A program made the translations under genes and the position numbers. 64,000 nt of DNA from BACL21 sp038141525 (GTDB taxonomy: Bacteria > Bacteroidota > Bacteroidia > Flavobacteriales > Flavobacteriaceae): contig JAYQIF010000004.1 in the NCBI GenBank assembly GCA_038141525.1, positions 124,001 through 188,000 of the forward strand, given 5' to 3'. The notes under the pieces are model-generated. The model saw only the letters and a list, made by a program, of their open reading frames with translations, had not been told where the DNA came from and ran no database searches. This document shows, in pieces, positions 1 through 8,009 of the stretch; within the stretch, counting starts at the first letter, position 1, and every line of letters begins with the position of its first letter.

Positions 1-778
1 CATCCGAAACATACTGCCCAAAGGCATTACTCATCTCGTTATAAAGGTCCAGATATCGACGTAAAAAGCGCGGAGAGAACTCATGAGTCATCCCGAGCAT
101 ATCGTGGGTGACCAAAACTTGTCCGTCCACACCGCCACCAGCACCAATACCGATTACCGGCACACTCACGCTTTGGGCTACTTCAGCGGCCAATGCAGCA
201 GGAACTTTTTCTAAAACAATGGCAAAACAGCCCATTTTTTCGAGCATAAGGGCGTCCTCGCGGAGTTTTTGGGCTTCGGCTTCTTCTCGGGCACGAACCG
301 TGTAGGTTCCAAATTTATAAATCGATTGAGGGGTCAGGCCTAAGTGCCCCATCACCGGGATCCCTGCGTTGAGAATCTTCTTAATGGAGTCTTTAATTTC
401 TTTACCGCCCTCGAGTTTTACGGCGTGGGCGCCGCTTTCTTTCATGATGCGAATCGCAGAGCGTAGCGCTTCTTTAGAATCACTTTGGTAACTTCCAAAG
501 GGTAAATCGACGACAACCAAAGCACGCTCAATCCCACGAACTACTGAAGAGGCGTGGTAAATCATCTGGTCCAAAGTAATGGGAAGGGTGGTTTCGTGGC
601 CTGCCATCACATTGGAGGCTGAATCACCCACCAAAATCACATCGATGCCTGCAGCGTCGACAATTTTGGCCATGGTAAAGTCATAAGCCGTGAGCATGGC
701 AATTTTCTCGCCTTGCTCTTTCATATCCACCAAGGTTTTGACCGTGATGCGTTTGTAGTCCTTTTTTGCTGTAGACAT
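1..778 (-). CDS. panB: 3-methyl-2-oxobutanoate hydroxymethyltransferase (partial)
   Basis: First committed step of pantothenate and coenzyme A synthesis: transfers a hydroxymethyl group from methylenetetrahydrofolate to 2-oxoisovalerate, giving ketopantoate, in the cytosol. The ATG at 776-778 opens an uninterrupted frame of 259 codons that runs off the left window edge without a stop. The PanB family is about 265-275 residues, so only the last few residues are missing. Readable family motifs are MLTAYDFTMA near residue 29, VGDSASNVMAGH near 50, GIPVMGHLGLTPQS near 137 and IGIGAGGGVDGQ near 207. The start is set by the conserved MSTAKKDYKRITV opening. It reads away from the serine dehydratase gene across a 204-base gap. 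No frame damage is visible. Identification is secure; only the 3' end is unknown. Confidence 0.95.
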   Translation of the reverse strand, partial: MSTAKKDYKRITVKTLVDMKEQGEKIAMLTAYDFTMAKIVDAAGIDVILVGDSASNVMAGHETTLPITLDQMIYHASSVVRGIERALVVVDLPFGSYQSDSKEALRSAIRIMKESGAHAVKLEGGKEIKDSIKKILNAGIPVMGHLGLTPQSIYKFGTYTVRAREEAEAQKLREDALMLEKMGCFAIVLEKVPAALAAEVAQSVSVPVIGIGAGGGVDGQVLVTHDMLGMTHEFSPRFLRRYLDLYNEMSNAFGQYVSD

Positions 779-900
779 AAGATTTGCTTTGTGGGGGGTA
801 AAATTACTAATTAATCCCGAGAGTTTTGAGAAGGGTGGGGAATCGAGATTTTCTCATGGCATGCAAAGGATAGGAGCTATTCTTTATAGAGATTGCGCGG

Positions 901-954
901 CAATCATGGCAATCAAGGAAGTATAGGCAATCAAGGCAGTCAAGGCAATTGAAT
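901..954. repeat. 9-bp tandem repeat, about six units
   Basis: The gap between panB and the serine dehydratase gene (779-982) holds consecutive nonamers with consensus CAATCAAGG: CAATCATGG, CAATCAAGG, AAGTATAGG, CAATCAAGG, CAGTCAAGG, then a degenerate CAATTGAAT. The period is exactly 9 bases. A frame through it on the minus strand gives a Cys/Leu/Asp-rich peptide that is just the repeat read as codons, so I do not call a gene. No terminator hairpin was seen in the gap. Confidence 0.7.
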
Positions 955-982
955 TTAAAGATGGTGATCTGTCTGTGGGGTT

Positions 983-2485
983 TTAACAATCACTGATATT
1001 GACCTGTATGGCTAAACCACCGGTGCTGGTTTCTTTGTATTTGGTAGTCATGTCTTGTGCGGTTTCCCACATGGTGGCGATGACTTTATCCAAAGGCACT
1101 TTGGCTTTGGTCGGGTCGGCATCGAGGGCCATTTCGCAGGCGTTAATGGCTTTAATAGCCCCCATGGCGTTGCGTTCGATACACGGGATTTGGACCAGCC
1201 CGCCAATAGGGTCGCAAGTGAGTCCCAAATGATGTTCCATAGCGATTTCAGCGGCCATTAAGACTTGAGCGGGGGTGCCCCCCATAAGCTCGGTCAAGGC
1301 CCCAGCGGCCATGGCCGAGGACACGCCGATCTCGGCTTGGCAGCCCCCAAGGGCTGCACTTATGGTGGCGCCCTTTTTAAATAGGCTTCCGATTTCTCCA
1401 GCGACCATGAGGTATTGACGCACATCCTCAAGGTTGGCATCGTGATTTTCGATGACCATATAATACATCATCACTGCGGGAATCACTCCAGCACTGCCGT
1501 TAGTGGGAGCGGTGACTATCCGCCCCAGCGAAGCATTTACCTCATTGACGGCCAGGGCAAAGCAGCTGACCCATTTCAGGATTTGACGAAATTTCACCTC
1601 GGTGCTGCGAATGGCTTTGATCCACTCAATAGAGTCGTTATAGCTGGTCGCTCCGATGAGCCCCTTGTGGGTATCGTAGGCGCGCCTTGCCACGTTCAGC
1701 CCTCCGGGGAGGACGCCTTCGGTGTGACAGCCCACGTACATGGAATCGAGCATGGTGGCCCAAATTTGATCCAATCCGTCGTTAATTTTTTGATCTGAGC
1801 GCAGTGAGCGCTCATTGGCCCGCACAATTTCAGAGATTTTCAGCCCAGTTTGGGCGCAATAATCCAGAAGCTCAGTGCCTTTTTGAATGGGATAAGGAAA
1901 ATGACTGAGGGCCTCAATTTTGCGTTTACCGCGCTTGCGCTCTTGGGTCACCACAAAACCACCGCCGATAGAGTAATAGGTCTGTTCGAGCGTTTTCCCG
2001 TTATCAAGCTCAGCGGTAAAGCGCATTCCATTGGGGTGAAAATCCAAAAAGCTGCGATGAAAAATAATGTCTGTAGCCGGGTCAAAGGCGATTTCGCGCT
2101 GCGATAGTTCTTCGGGACGCAGTGTGCGTTTGGTGAGTCCAGCCCCCTGAAGTTCGTTTAAGGCCAGACGGTAGTCCAGTTTTAAATTCTTGTTGGATTT
2201 GATCCGCGCAATCTCGGGAGTGATCTGATCGATAGGATAGGTGACCGGGTCCGCTCCAGAAAGGCCCATCATGAGCGCAATATCTGTGGCGTGGCCTTTA
2301 CCGGTAAGGGACAACGAACCATATAAATCTACCGAAATTCGTAGGACCTTATCTTCGGATTTTTGATTGAGCAAGAGTTTTAAAAACTGAAGGCCAGCGC
2401 GCCAAGGTCCCAAAGTATGGGAGCTCGAGGGGCCAACCCCGATTTTGAGCATGTCAAATACGCTGATGCTTTCTATAGGCTTCAT
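983..2485 (-). CDS. sdaA: L-serine ammonia-lyase (iron-sulfur type, single chain)
   Basis: Deaminates L-serine to pyruvate and ammonia using an oxygen-sensitive 4Fe-4S cluster; cytosolic. The protein is 500 residues. The N-terminal beta domain carries GVGPSSSHTLGPWRA at about residues 16-30. The C-terminal alpha domain holds the cluster cysteines in GGCQAEIG (about 380) and TCDPIGGLVQIPCIERN (about 424-437). The frame is open upstream to 2662, but I choose the ATG at 2483-2485 because MKPIESISVFDMLKIG is the usual opening of the family and the upstream 59 codons look like noise and would overlap dinB. It follows dinB on the same strand after about 170 bases, so it may be transcribed separately. 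The frame is intact and base composition matches the neighbours. Confidence 0.95.
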   Translation of the reverse strand: MKPIESISVFDMLKIGVGPSSSHTLGPWRAGLQFLKLLLNQKSEDKVLRISVDLYGSLSLTGKGHATDIALMMGLSGADPVTYPIDQITPEIARIKSNKNLKLDYRLALNELQGAGLTKRTLRPEELSQREIAFDPATDIIFHRSFLDFHPNGMRFTAELDNGKTLEQTYYSIGGGFVVTQERKRGKRKIEALSHFPYPIQKGTELLDYCAQTGLKISEIVRANERSLRSDQKINDGLDQIWATMLDSMYVGCHTEGVLPGGLNVARRAYDTHKGLIGATSYNDSIEWIKAIRSTEVKFRQILKWVSCFALAVNEVNASLGRIVTAPTNGSAGVIPAVMMYYMVIENHDANLEDVRQYLMVAGEIGSLFKKGATISAALGGCQAEIGVSSAMAAGALTELMGGTPAQVLMAAEIAMEHHLGLTCDPIGGLVQIPCIERNAMGAIKAINACEMALDADPTKAKVPLDKVIATMWETAQDMTTKYKETSTGGLAIQVNISDC

Positions 2486-2658
2486 GCAGTGGTTTTGGTC
2501 GTCGTTACTCTTGCAAATATAGTGCGCTGGAGCATTGGTTGCTGCCCGTCGGAGTTTATTTTTTCGCGACTCACTGCCAGTGATGGTTTTGCTGCATTGC
2601 ACCTCTGATTTACATCCAGTGTGGATTTTACGCGCGCTGTACCCGCGACGCGAGATCG

Positions 2659-3879
2659 TCACTGCCGACGATTGGCCAGGAGCGAGGGCGGTTCACCGTC
2701 AAAGGGATTGTTGCGTCCGATGGTTCTGGCCTCCATACCCACGGCGCGCATGATCGAGCGGTCCCCGTAGCGCTCGCGCATGAGGTCCATGGCTTGATAG
2801 AGCTTGATGGTTTTTTCGGCATCGTTAAACAGGTCGATTTGGTGGCCTCCCGCGACCAGGTCACTCAGGCGTACGCCGATCAGGCGTACCAGCATGCGCC
2901 GTTGATAGAGTTTTTCGTAGAGGGCCATAACCGTGGGGATGATGTTGTGATCGGCCGCAGAGTAAGCGATTTTTTGTTGTTGGGTGTAGGTTTGAAAGTC
3001 CGAATATCTGATTTTTACCGCCACACAACCCGTGAGTTTATGGCCGCGCCGCAGTTGAAAAGCGAGATTTTCGGCCATAGCCACCAGAATGCTGCGCAGT
3101 TTTTGATGATCTGTAGTGTCGCGGTCAAAGGTGCGCTCGGTAGAAATCGATTGACGCTCGGTGTAAGGCACCACAGGACTTTTGTCGATACCGTTTGCTT
3201 TGTTCCAAATCTGTTGCCCGTTTTTGCCAAAGACATTGAGCAAAAATTCTACAGGCATCTCTTGCAAAGTAGCGATACGCTTGATGCCCAGATCGCAGAG
3301 CTGTTTGTAAGTGACTTTGCCCACCATGGGGATTTTCGCCACCGAAAGTGGGGCCAAAAAGGGTTTTTCTTGACCGTGATCCACATAGCGCTGATTGTTA
3401 GGTTTCGCTTGTCCTGTAGCGATTTTAGAGACGGTTTTATTCTCCGAAAGGCCAAAGGAAATGGGCAGACCGGTCTCTTTAATTACTTTTTGCCGCAGCT
3501 CTGTCGCGAGTTTTTGACAGCCAAAAAATCGATCCATTCCGGTGAGATCGATATAAAATTCATCGATGGAGGTTTTTTCAAACACCGGAACCTCTTCTTT
3601 GATGATTTCTGTAACCGTGCGCGAGAGTTTGCTGTAGGTCCCGGAATTACCCCGCACCACGATCGCCTCAGGGCAAAGTTGTTTGGCCATACGCATGGGC
3701 ATGGCCGAATGAATCCCAAATTGCCGCGCCTCATAACTGCAGGCGGCTACCACCCCGCGGTCAGAGGTGCCCCCTACCAGCACAGGCCGCCCTACCAGGC
3801 GGCTGTCGAGCAGGCGCTCGCAAGACACAAAAAAAGTATCCAGATCCATGTGTAGAATGTGACGCAGGTTGATGTTCAT
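2659..3879 (-). CDS. dinB: Y-family DNA polymerase (DinB / Pol IV-like)
   Basis: Low-fidelity translesion polymerase of 406 residues. The palm opens with HMDLDTFFVSCE (catalytic Asp near residue 12), followed by VLVGGTSDRGVVAACSYEAR in the fingers, and KTSIDEFYIDLTG near 102-114 supplies the second acidic pair. GLSENKTVSKIATGQAKPN and the helix-hairpin-helix region around 170-210 follow, then a little-finger domain ending near IGVRLSDLV. The start codon overlaps the last four bases of dnaE, so the two are translationally coupled in one operon, dnaE first. Pairing of a DnaE2/ImuC-type alpha subunit with a Y-family polymerase is the layout of inducible mutagenesis cassettes. No clamp-binding motif could be assigned with certainty. 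A 353-codon frame on the opposite strand is a shadow. Confidence 0.93.
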   Translation of the reverse strand: MNINLRHILHMDLDTFFVSCERLLDSRLVGRPVLVGGTSDRGVVAACSYEARQFGIHSAMPMRMAKQLCPEAIVVRGNSGTYSKLSRTVTEIIKEEVPVFEKTSIDEFYIDLTGMDRFFGCQKLATELRQKVIKETGLPISFGLSENKTVSKIATGQAKPNNQRYVDHGQEKPFLAPLSVAKIPMVGKVTYKQLCDLGIKRIATLQEMPVEFLLNVFGKNGQQIWNKANGIDKSPVVPYTERQSISTERTFDRDTTDHQKLRSILVAMAENLAFQLRRGHKLTGCVAVKIRYSDFQTYTQQQKIAYSAADHNIIPTVMALYEKLYQRRMLVRLIGVRLSDLVAGGHQIDLFNDAEKTIKLYQAMDLMRERYGDRSIMRAVGMEARTIGRNNPFDGEPPSLLANRRQ

Positions 3880-6800
3880 TGCTTGGGATGATTTTGGTTT
3901 TGATTTTTGTAGCTACTGCTTAGTTTGTTCCTGTAATGTTTACTCGCGAGCCGCGCTTGAACCTGGCCCTCAGCGTAGCGGGGGTCTTGGATAATGGGCT
4001 GGATCTCCATGCGGGTGACCTCGATGGTGGTGCAATCAAATTCGGTGACCACTTTGCCCGATATTGCATAAACGCCACGTCCGCGAAAGGGCCATCTCTG
4101 GGCCACAGGAGGGAAGTGTACCGTATCAAAAAATTGCCCCTTGCGGTCTAAAAACGTCCCGAAATACATCACTGCGCCCTTACTGGTTTTGGTGGGCTTA
4201 GTGGTGACCAAATAGCCGTAAATCAGCACTATTTTACTTTCGTAGTCTTGCAGCTGATCAGCCATAAGGCTGGATTGCGGGGGTTGCTGCAAGAGCAAAA
4301 ACGGATCACAAAGCGGGTAGCCCAAAAGCTCAATCTGGTCAAAGGCCTGCTCTAGGGGCGAGTATTCTAGAGGTGGAATCACATAATTTATGGTCTTGGG
4401 CCGAAACAGGCGCTGCTGCTGCTGATCACCGCGCGCCCCGAGCCTCTCGCGCTCTTGCTTTTTGAGCTTCATATCGCGCTCTTGCTTTTTGAGCTTCATA
4501 TGCGCCTGCCACAGCAGCGCCCGACGATTGACACCCGTAAAGCGAAAGGCATCGATTTTGATCAGCAGAATCAGGGACTCTAAACCGACGGGGACCCGCT
4601 CCATAAAGTCGTCGAGATCGGCAAAGGCCCCGCTTTGATCGCGCTCACGCAGCAAATGACGAATCAGATTGTGCTCTAGAGCGTAGAGCAAACCCAGTCC
4701 CAGATAGATGCGGCGGCCTTTGACGATGGTTTTGGCCCGGCTAGTATTGATGCAAGGAGGGCAGATTTCTGCTCCGTGCAGGCGGGCTTCGTGCAGATAA
4801 AATTCTGGTCGGTAAAACCCCCCGCCATTATTGATGGTGGCCACCATATATTCTATAGGGTAGTAGGCTTTGAGAAAAAGACTTTGGTAGCTCTCCACAG
4901 CATAGGAGGCCGAATGGCCTTTGGCAAAAGCATAACCTGCAAAGCTTTCGATTTGGCGCCAAATATCCTGAACCAAATCCAGGGGCTTGCCGTCTCGAGC
5001 GCAATTGTCAAAAAACTGGTTTTTGACCTTAAGAAACTCCTCTTTAGAGCGGTATTTGCCCGACATCCCGCGGCGCAGCATATCGGCTTCCCCTAAATTA
5101 AGCCCCCCAAAATAGTGGGCTACTTTGAACACATCTTCTTGATAAACCATGACTCCGTAAGTTTCGGGCATGATGTCTTGCAGCACGGGATGGGCCTGTT
5201 TGCGGCGCTCGGGATAGCGATAACGCAAGATGTATTCGCGCATCATCCCCGATTGAGATACGCCTGGGCGTATGATAGAACTCGCTGCCACCAGCCCTAA
5301 ATAATGGTCTACTTGCAGTTTGCGCAGCAGCATGCGCATGGCGGGGGACTCCACATAAAAGCAGCCCATAGCCCGCGCTTCGCGCAGCAGCACTTTGATT
5401 TTAGGATCTTGTTTAAAGCGCTTTAGATCGTGAATGTCGATAGGCGGGTGGTCTGGGTTGTTTTCATGAGCGATCAGCACTGCGTCTTTGATTTTGCCCA
5501 GTCCTCTTTGGCTGAGGATATCAAACTTATACAGCCCGATGTTTTCGGCCACCACCATATCAAAATGAGTGGTAGGATAGCCTTTTGGCGGTAGAAAAGT
5601 CGCCGTGTACTGCGCAATGGGCTGCTCAGCAATCAAAATCCCTCCCGCGTGAATCCCCAGATAATTAGGCAGACCGATCAGGCGTTTGCTGTAACGCACC
5701 ACGTATTGGGCCCGATGATCCAGGTCTTCATAGCGATAAGTACCTCGAGAGAGCCGATCGATTTCTGTTTTGGGCAATCCAAAGACTTTACCGAGCTCCC
5801 GCACCGCTGCGCGGTGCTTAAACGTATTGTAAACCGCAATCAGCGCCGTGTTTTTAAAACGCCTGAAAATAAAATCGGTCACGTCGTCGCGGTCCGCCCA
5901 AGAAAAATCCAAATCAAAATCCGGAGGATTGGTGCGGTACAGGTTGATAAAGCGCTCAAAATACAAATCCAAATCGATGGGATCCACATCGGTAATGCGC
6001 AGCAGATAAGCAATCAGGCTGTTGGCACCACTGCCGCGCCCCACATAAAAATAACCCTTGCTGCGGGCGTAGCGCAGGATTTTCCAATTGATCAAGAAAT
6101 AGGCCACAAAGCCCTTTTGACAGATGATTTCGCGCTCTTTTTTAAGGCGATCGAGTACTTTTTGCTGGGGCTGCTCCCCAAAACGGTAGCGTAGCCCTTT
6201 TTTGATCAGGACATCGAGCAGTTTTAGGTCCAAAGCCGGATTATTGGTGTAGGTGCTTTGGTTTTTGGGTTTAGGATCCGCGAGGTCCATAGCGATATGG
6301 CAGGATTCCAGGAGCTTTTGGGCGCGTTCGAGCAGTATGGGCATCCCAGTATAGTGATTTTGTATTTGCTCGGGACTCAGCAGTAGGTCTTCAGGATGGC
6401 CTTGCTCACTTTTACAGAGTTTGCTCAGCAGGGTGTTATTGTCTATAGCCCGCAGGAGTCTGTGGGTGTTAAAATCGGCTGATCCGCGGAAAGTCATGGT
6501 GTGTAAGGCCACAAAACACTCCGGAGGTGTCTGCCCAAATCGGTAATAGACCTTGTTTAAATCCCGATGCCGCACCCCGATGTAGCTGTTTGGCCGGTTC
6601 AGTACAGCAGCACTATGGCGCAGCGGATCAAAGGGATAAATGATGATCACCTCGGGCAGCTCTGGGGCTATGGCTTCAAAAGGCTTACCGCAGTGTAAAT
6701 GCTCAGATAAATGACGGTTTATCGCAGCAAAGCCTGCAGCAGTTTGGGCCAAAGCGATGTATTGCTGCTGAGCACCGTTGCGAAAATCTACCCCAATAGT

Positions 6801-6974
6801 GATTTTGCAGCCGTATTTTGGGGCCAATTGCAACAACTCCAAACCCCCCGAAGTATTGTTGATATCGGTCACTGCACAGTGGGTAATGCCTAAAGCCGAA
6901 ATCCTCTCGAGCAGGACTCTGGGCGGCATTAATCCGTAACGCAAACTAAAGGCGGTATGGGTGTTTAAATACAT
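3876..6974 (-). CDS. dnaE2: error-prone DNA polymerase III alpha subunit (DnaE2/ImuC type)
   Basis: A 1032-residue C-family polymerase, shorter than replicative DnaE (about 1150-1450) and close to the DnaE2/ImuC length. An N-terminal PHP domain opens with MYLNTHTAFSLRYGLM and continues to about residue 200. The catalytic region has GYFYVGRGSGANSL near 310 and the metal-binding PPDFDLDFSWADRDD near 350. LGIHAGGILIAE, PGVSQSGMMREY and GYAFAKGHSASYAVESYQ are further alpha-subunit signatures, with an OB-fold near 900-1000. It is the first gene of a dnaE-dinB operon with a double palindrome directly upstream. A perfect 27-bp in-frame duplication lies near residues 825-842. Distinguishing an accessory from a replicative enzyme rests on length and neighbourhood; a replicative dnaE should exist elsewhere in the genome. 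Confidence 0.93.
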   Translation of the reverse strand: MYLNTHTAFSLRYGLMPPRVLLERISALGITHCAVTDINNTSGGLELLQLAPKYGCKITIGVDFRNGAQQQYIALAQTAAGFAAINRHLSEHLHCGKPFEAIAPELPEVIIIYPFDPLRHSAAVLNRPNSYIGVRHRDLNKVYYRFGQTPPECFVALHTMTFRGSADFNTHRLLRAIDNNTLLSKLCKSEQGHPEDLLLSPEQIQNHYTGMPILLERAQKLLESCHIAMDLADPKPKNQSTYTNNPALDLKLLDVLIKKGLRYRFGEQPQQKVLDRLKKEREIICQKGFVAYFLINWKILRYARSKGYFYVGRGSGANSLIAYLLRITDVDPIDLDLYFERFINLYRTNPPDFDLDFSWADRDDVTDFIFRRFKNTALIAVYNTFKHRAAVRELGKVFGLPKTEIDRLSRGTYRYEDLDHRAQYVVRYSKRLIGLPNYLGIHAGGILIAEQPIAQYTATFLPPKGYPTTHFDMVVAENIGLYKFDILSQRGLGKIKDAVLIAHENNPDHPPIDIHDLKRFKQDPKIKVLLREARAMGCFYVESPAMRMLLRKLQVDHYLGLVAASSIIRPGVSQSGMMREYILRYRYPERRKQAHPVLQDIMPETYGVMVYQEDVFKVAHYFGGLNLGEADMLRRGMSGKYRSKEEFLKVKNQFFDNCARDGKPLDLVQDIWRQIESFAGYAFAKGHSASYAVESYQSLFLKAYYPIEYMVATINNGGGFYRPEFYLHEARLHGAEICPPCINTSRAKTIVKGRRIYLGLGLLYALEHNLIRHLLRERDQSGAFADLDDFMERVPVGLESLILLIKIDAFRFTGVNRRALLWQAHMKLKKQERDMKLKKQERERLGARGDQQQQRLFRPKTINYVIPPLEYSPLEQAFDQIELLGYPLCDPFLLLQQPPQSSLMADQLQDYESKIVLIYGYLVTTKPTKTSKGAVMYFGTFLDRKGQFFDTVHFPPVAQRWPFRGRGVYAISGKVVTEFDCTTIEVTRMEIQPIIQDPRYAEGQVQARLASKHYRNKLSSSYKNQNQNHPKQ
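4447..4500 (-). repeat. 27-bp perfect tandem duplication inside dnaE2
   Basis: Two identical head-to-tail 27-base units, 4447-4473 and 4474-4500, encode MKLKKQERD then MKLKKQERE, adding nine charged residues in the region linking the fingers to the C-terminal domains. The frame is kept. It looks like a recent slippage or duplication event. Confidence 0.85.
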
Positions 6975-6979
6975 AATTG

Positions 6980-7009
6980 GGAATTATTCCAAAATTATGG
7001 AATTATTCC
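6980..7009 (-). promoter_or_regulatory. paired palindromic operator overlapping the dnaE2-dinB promoter
   Basis: Two copies of GGAATTATTCC (inverted repeat GGAAT-T-ATTCC) occupy 6980-6990 and 6999-7009, 19 bases apart start to start and ending 6 bases before the dnaE2 start codon. Read on the minus strand each is directly preceded by a Bacteroidota-type -7 box: TATATTTG and TAATTTTG, so the repeated unit is TAnnTTTGGAATAATTCC. A dimeric repressor bound here would block the promoter. No LexA-like or S24-peptidase repressor gene lies in this window, so the regulator is unknown. Confidence 0.6.
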
Positions 7010-7080
7010 AAATATATTGTAGCACAAAAAGTAATTTTTATTAACAATGCAGGTCAAAATCATTTATTTTTACGCTTGTC

Positions 7081-7121
7081 TCTGTAGTTGGTCAAAAGTT
7101 ACATCTGTAGTTTGTCAAAAG
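7081..7121. repeat. 18-bp direct repeat with 23-bp period
   Basis: TCTGTAGTTGGTCAAAAG at 7081-7098 recurs as TCTGTAGTTTGTCAAAAG at 7104-7121, one mismatch in 18. It lies in the 272-base gap between the divergent dnaE2 operon and the rhomboid gene. It could be a paired protein-binding site for either gene; nothing else in the gap was recognised. Confidence 0.45.
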
Positions 7122-7246
7122 CGCTTTAGCAAAAGATCATTGCAGTCTTTAATAAAACAGGGACTCGAGAAAAAACTGAAAATCATCATCAGCACTCCGT
7201 GCATTTCATTGCCTTGGGTGCTGTTCAAAATCTTAAAACCACAAAA

Positions 7247-7866
7247 ATGAACCCAATAGTCCTGACCATCATTGCCGCCAATGTTTTGATGTCGTTTAAA
7301 GGTTTTAATGATCGCTATTTTTTTGAGCGCTACAAGTTTCAGGTGGGGCCCATTAATGCGGGGCAGCGCATACGCCTATTGAGCTCGGCTTTTTTGCATG
7401 TGGATATCAGTCATTTGCTCTTTAATATGCTCACGCTCTACTTTTTTGCCGACGTGGTGCTTTGGGGAGTAGGTCCGCTTAATTTTATTTTGATCTACGC
7501 GGTGAGTTTGTTTGCGGGTAATTGGTTTTCTTTAAAAAGACACAGTAGCGAGCCCTACTACAGTGCTGTTGGGGCTAGTGGTGCCGTGATGGGGTACTGT
7601 ATGCTGCGATCATGCTCATGCCGCATATGGGCTTTTATTTATTTTTTATTCCCATCCCGATTCCGGCTTGGCTTTTTGGAATTCTTTATCTGCTTTATTC
7701 GATCTATGGCATGAAACGTCAGCTCGGCTCTATTGGTCATGACGCGCACATTGGTGGTGCGGTAGGCGGTTATGCCATCATGCTTTTGTTGCGTCCAGAG
7801 CTGCTTGTTACCGATCTTTGGCTGGTACTGCTCATGGCGCTACCCATCGGTTTCTTTATTTTTTAA
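7247..7866 (+). CDS. rhomboid family intramembrane serine protease (one frameshift)
   Basis: Inner-membrane serine protease that cuts transmembrane substrates within the bilayer. The ATG at 7247 gives MNPIVLTIIAANVLMSF, a first membrane segment; AFLHVDISHLLFNMLTLYFF carries the conserved HxxxN-type residues. The catalytic serine is in VGASGAVMG (about residue 110) and the catalytic histidine in HDAHIGGAVGGY in the second part. The frame breaks at about 7597, just after GASGAVMG: four G occur where five restore GVLYAAIMLMPHMG, so one base appears lost from a G run. Total length about 206 residues, normal for short bacterial rhomboids. The product would be functional if the break is a consensus error. 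Confidence 0.85.
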
Positions 7867-8009
7867 AGAGAGCAGGTAAAATAACATGATTGAATTGATA
7901 AAATATAAAAAGCCAAATTTTTACAATTAATCTTTGGAAAACCATACGAATTCACGGTTAGCTATTTTCTCTTTATTTTTATTTTGTGAATCAACTGAAT
8001 TACATCATT

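Noticed and set aside
807..989. 60-codon minus-strand frame rich in Cys-Leu-Asp
   Set aside because: Its composition is produced by the 9-bp tandem repeat; no start context and no family resemblance.
2794..3855. 353-codon open frame on the plus strand opposite dinB
   Set aside because: It is exactly antisense to an unmistakable Y-family polymerase, has no recognisable family features, and arises from codon bias of the real gene.
5649..6194. 181-codon plus-strand frame opposite dnaE2
   Set aside because: Antisense shadow of the polymerase with no motifs or start context.
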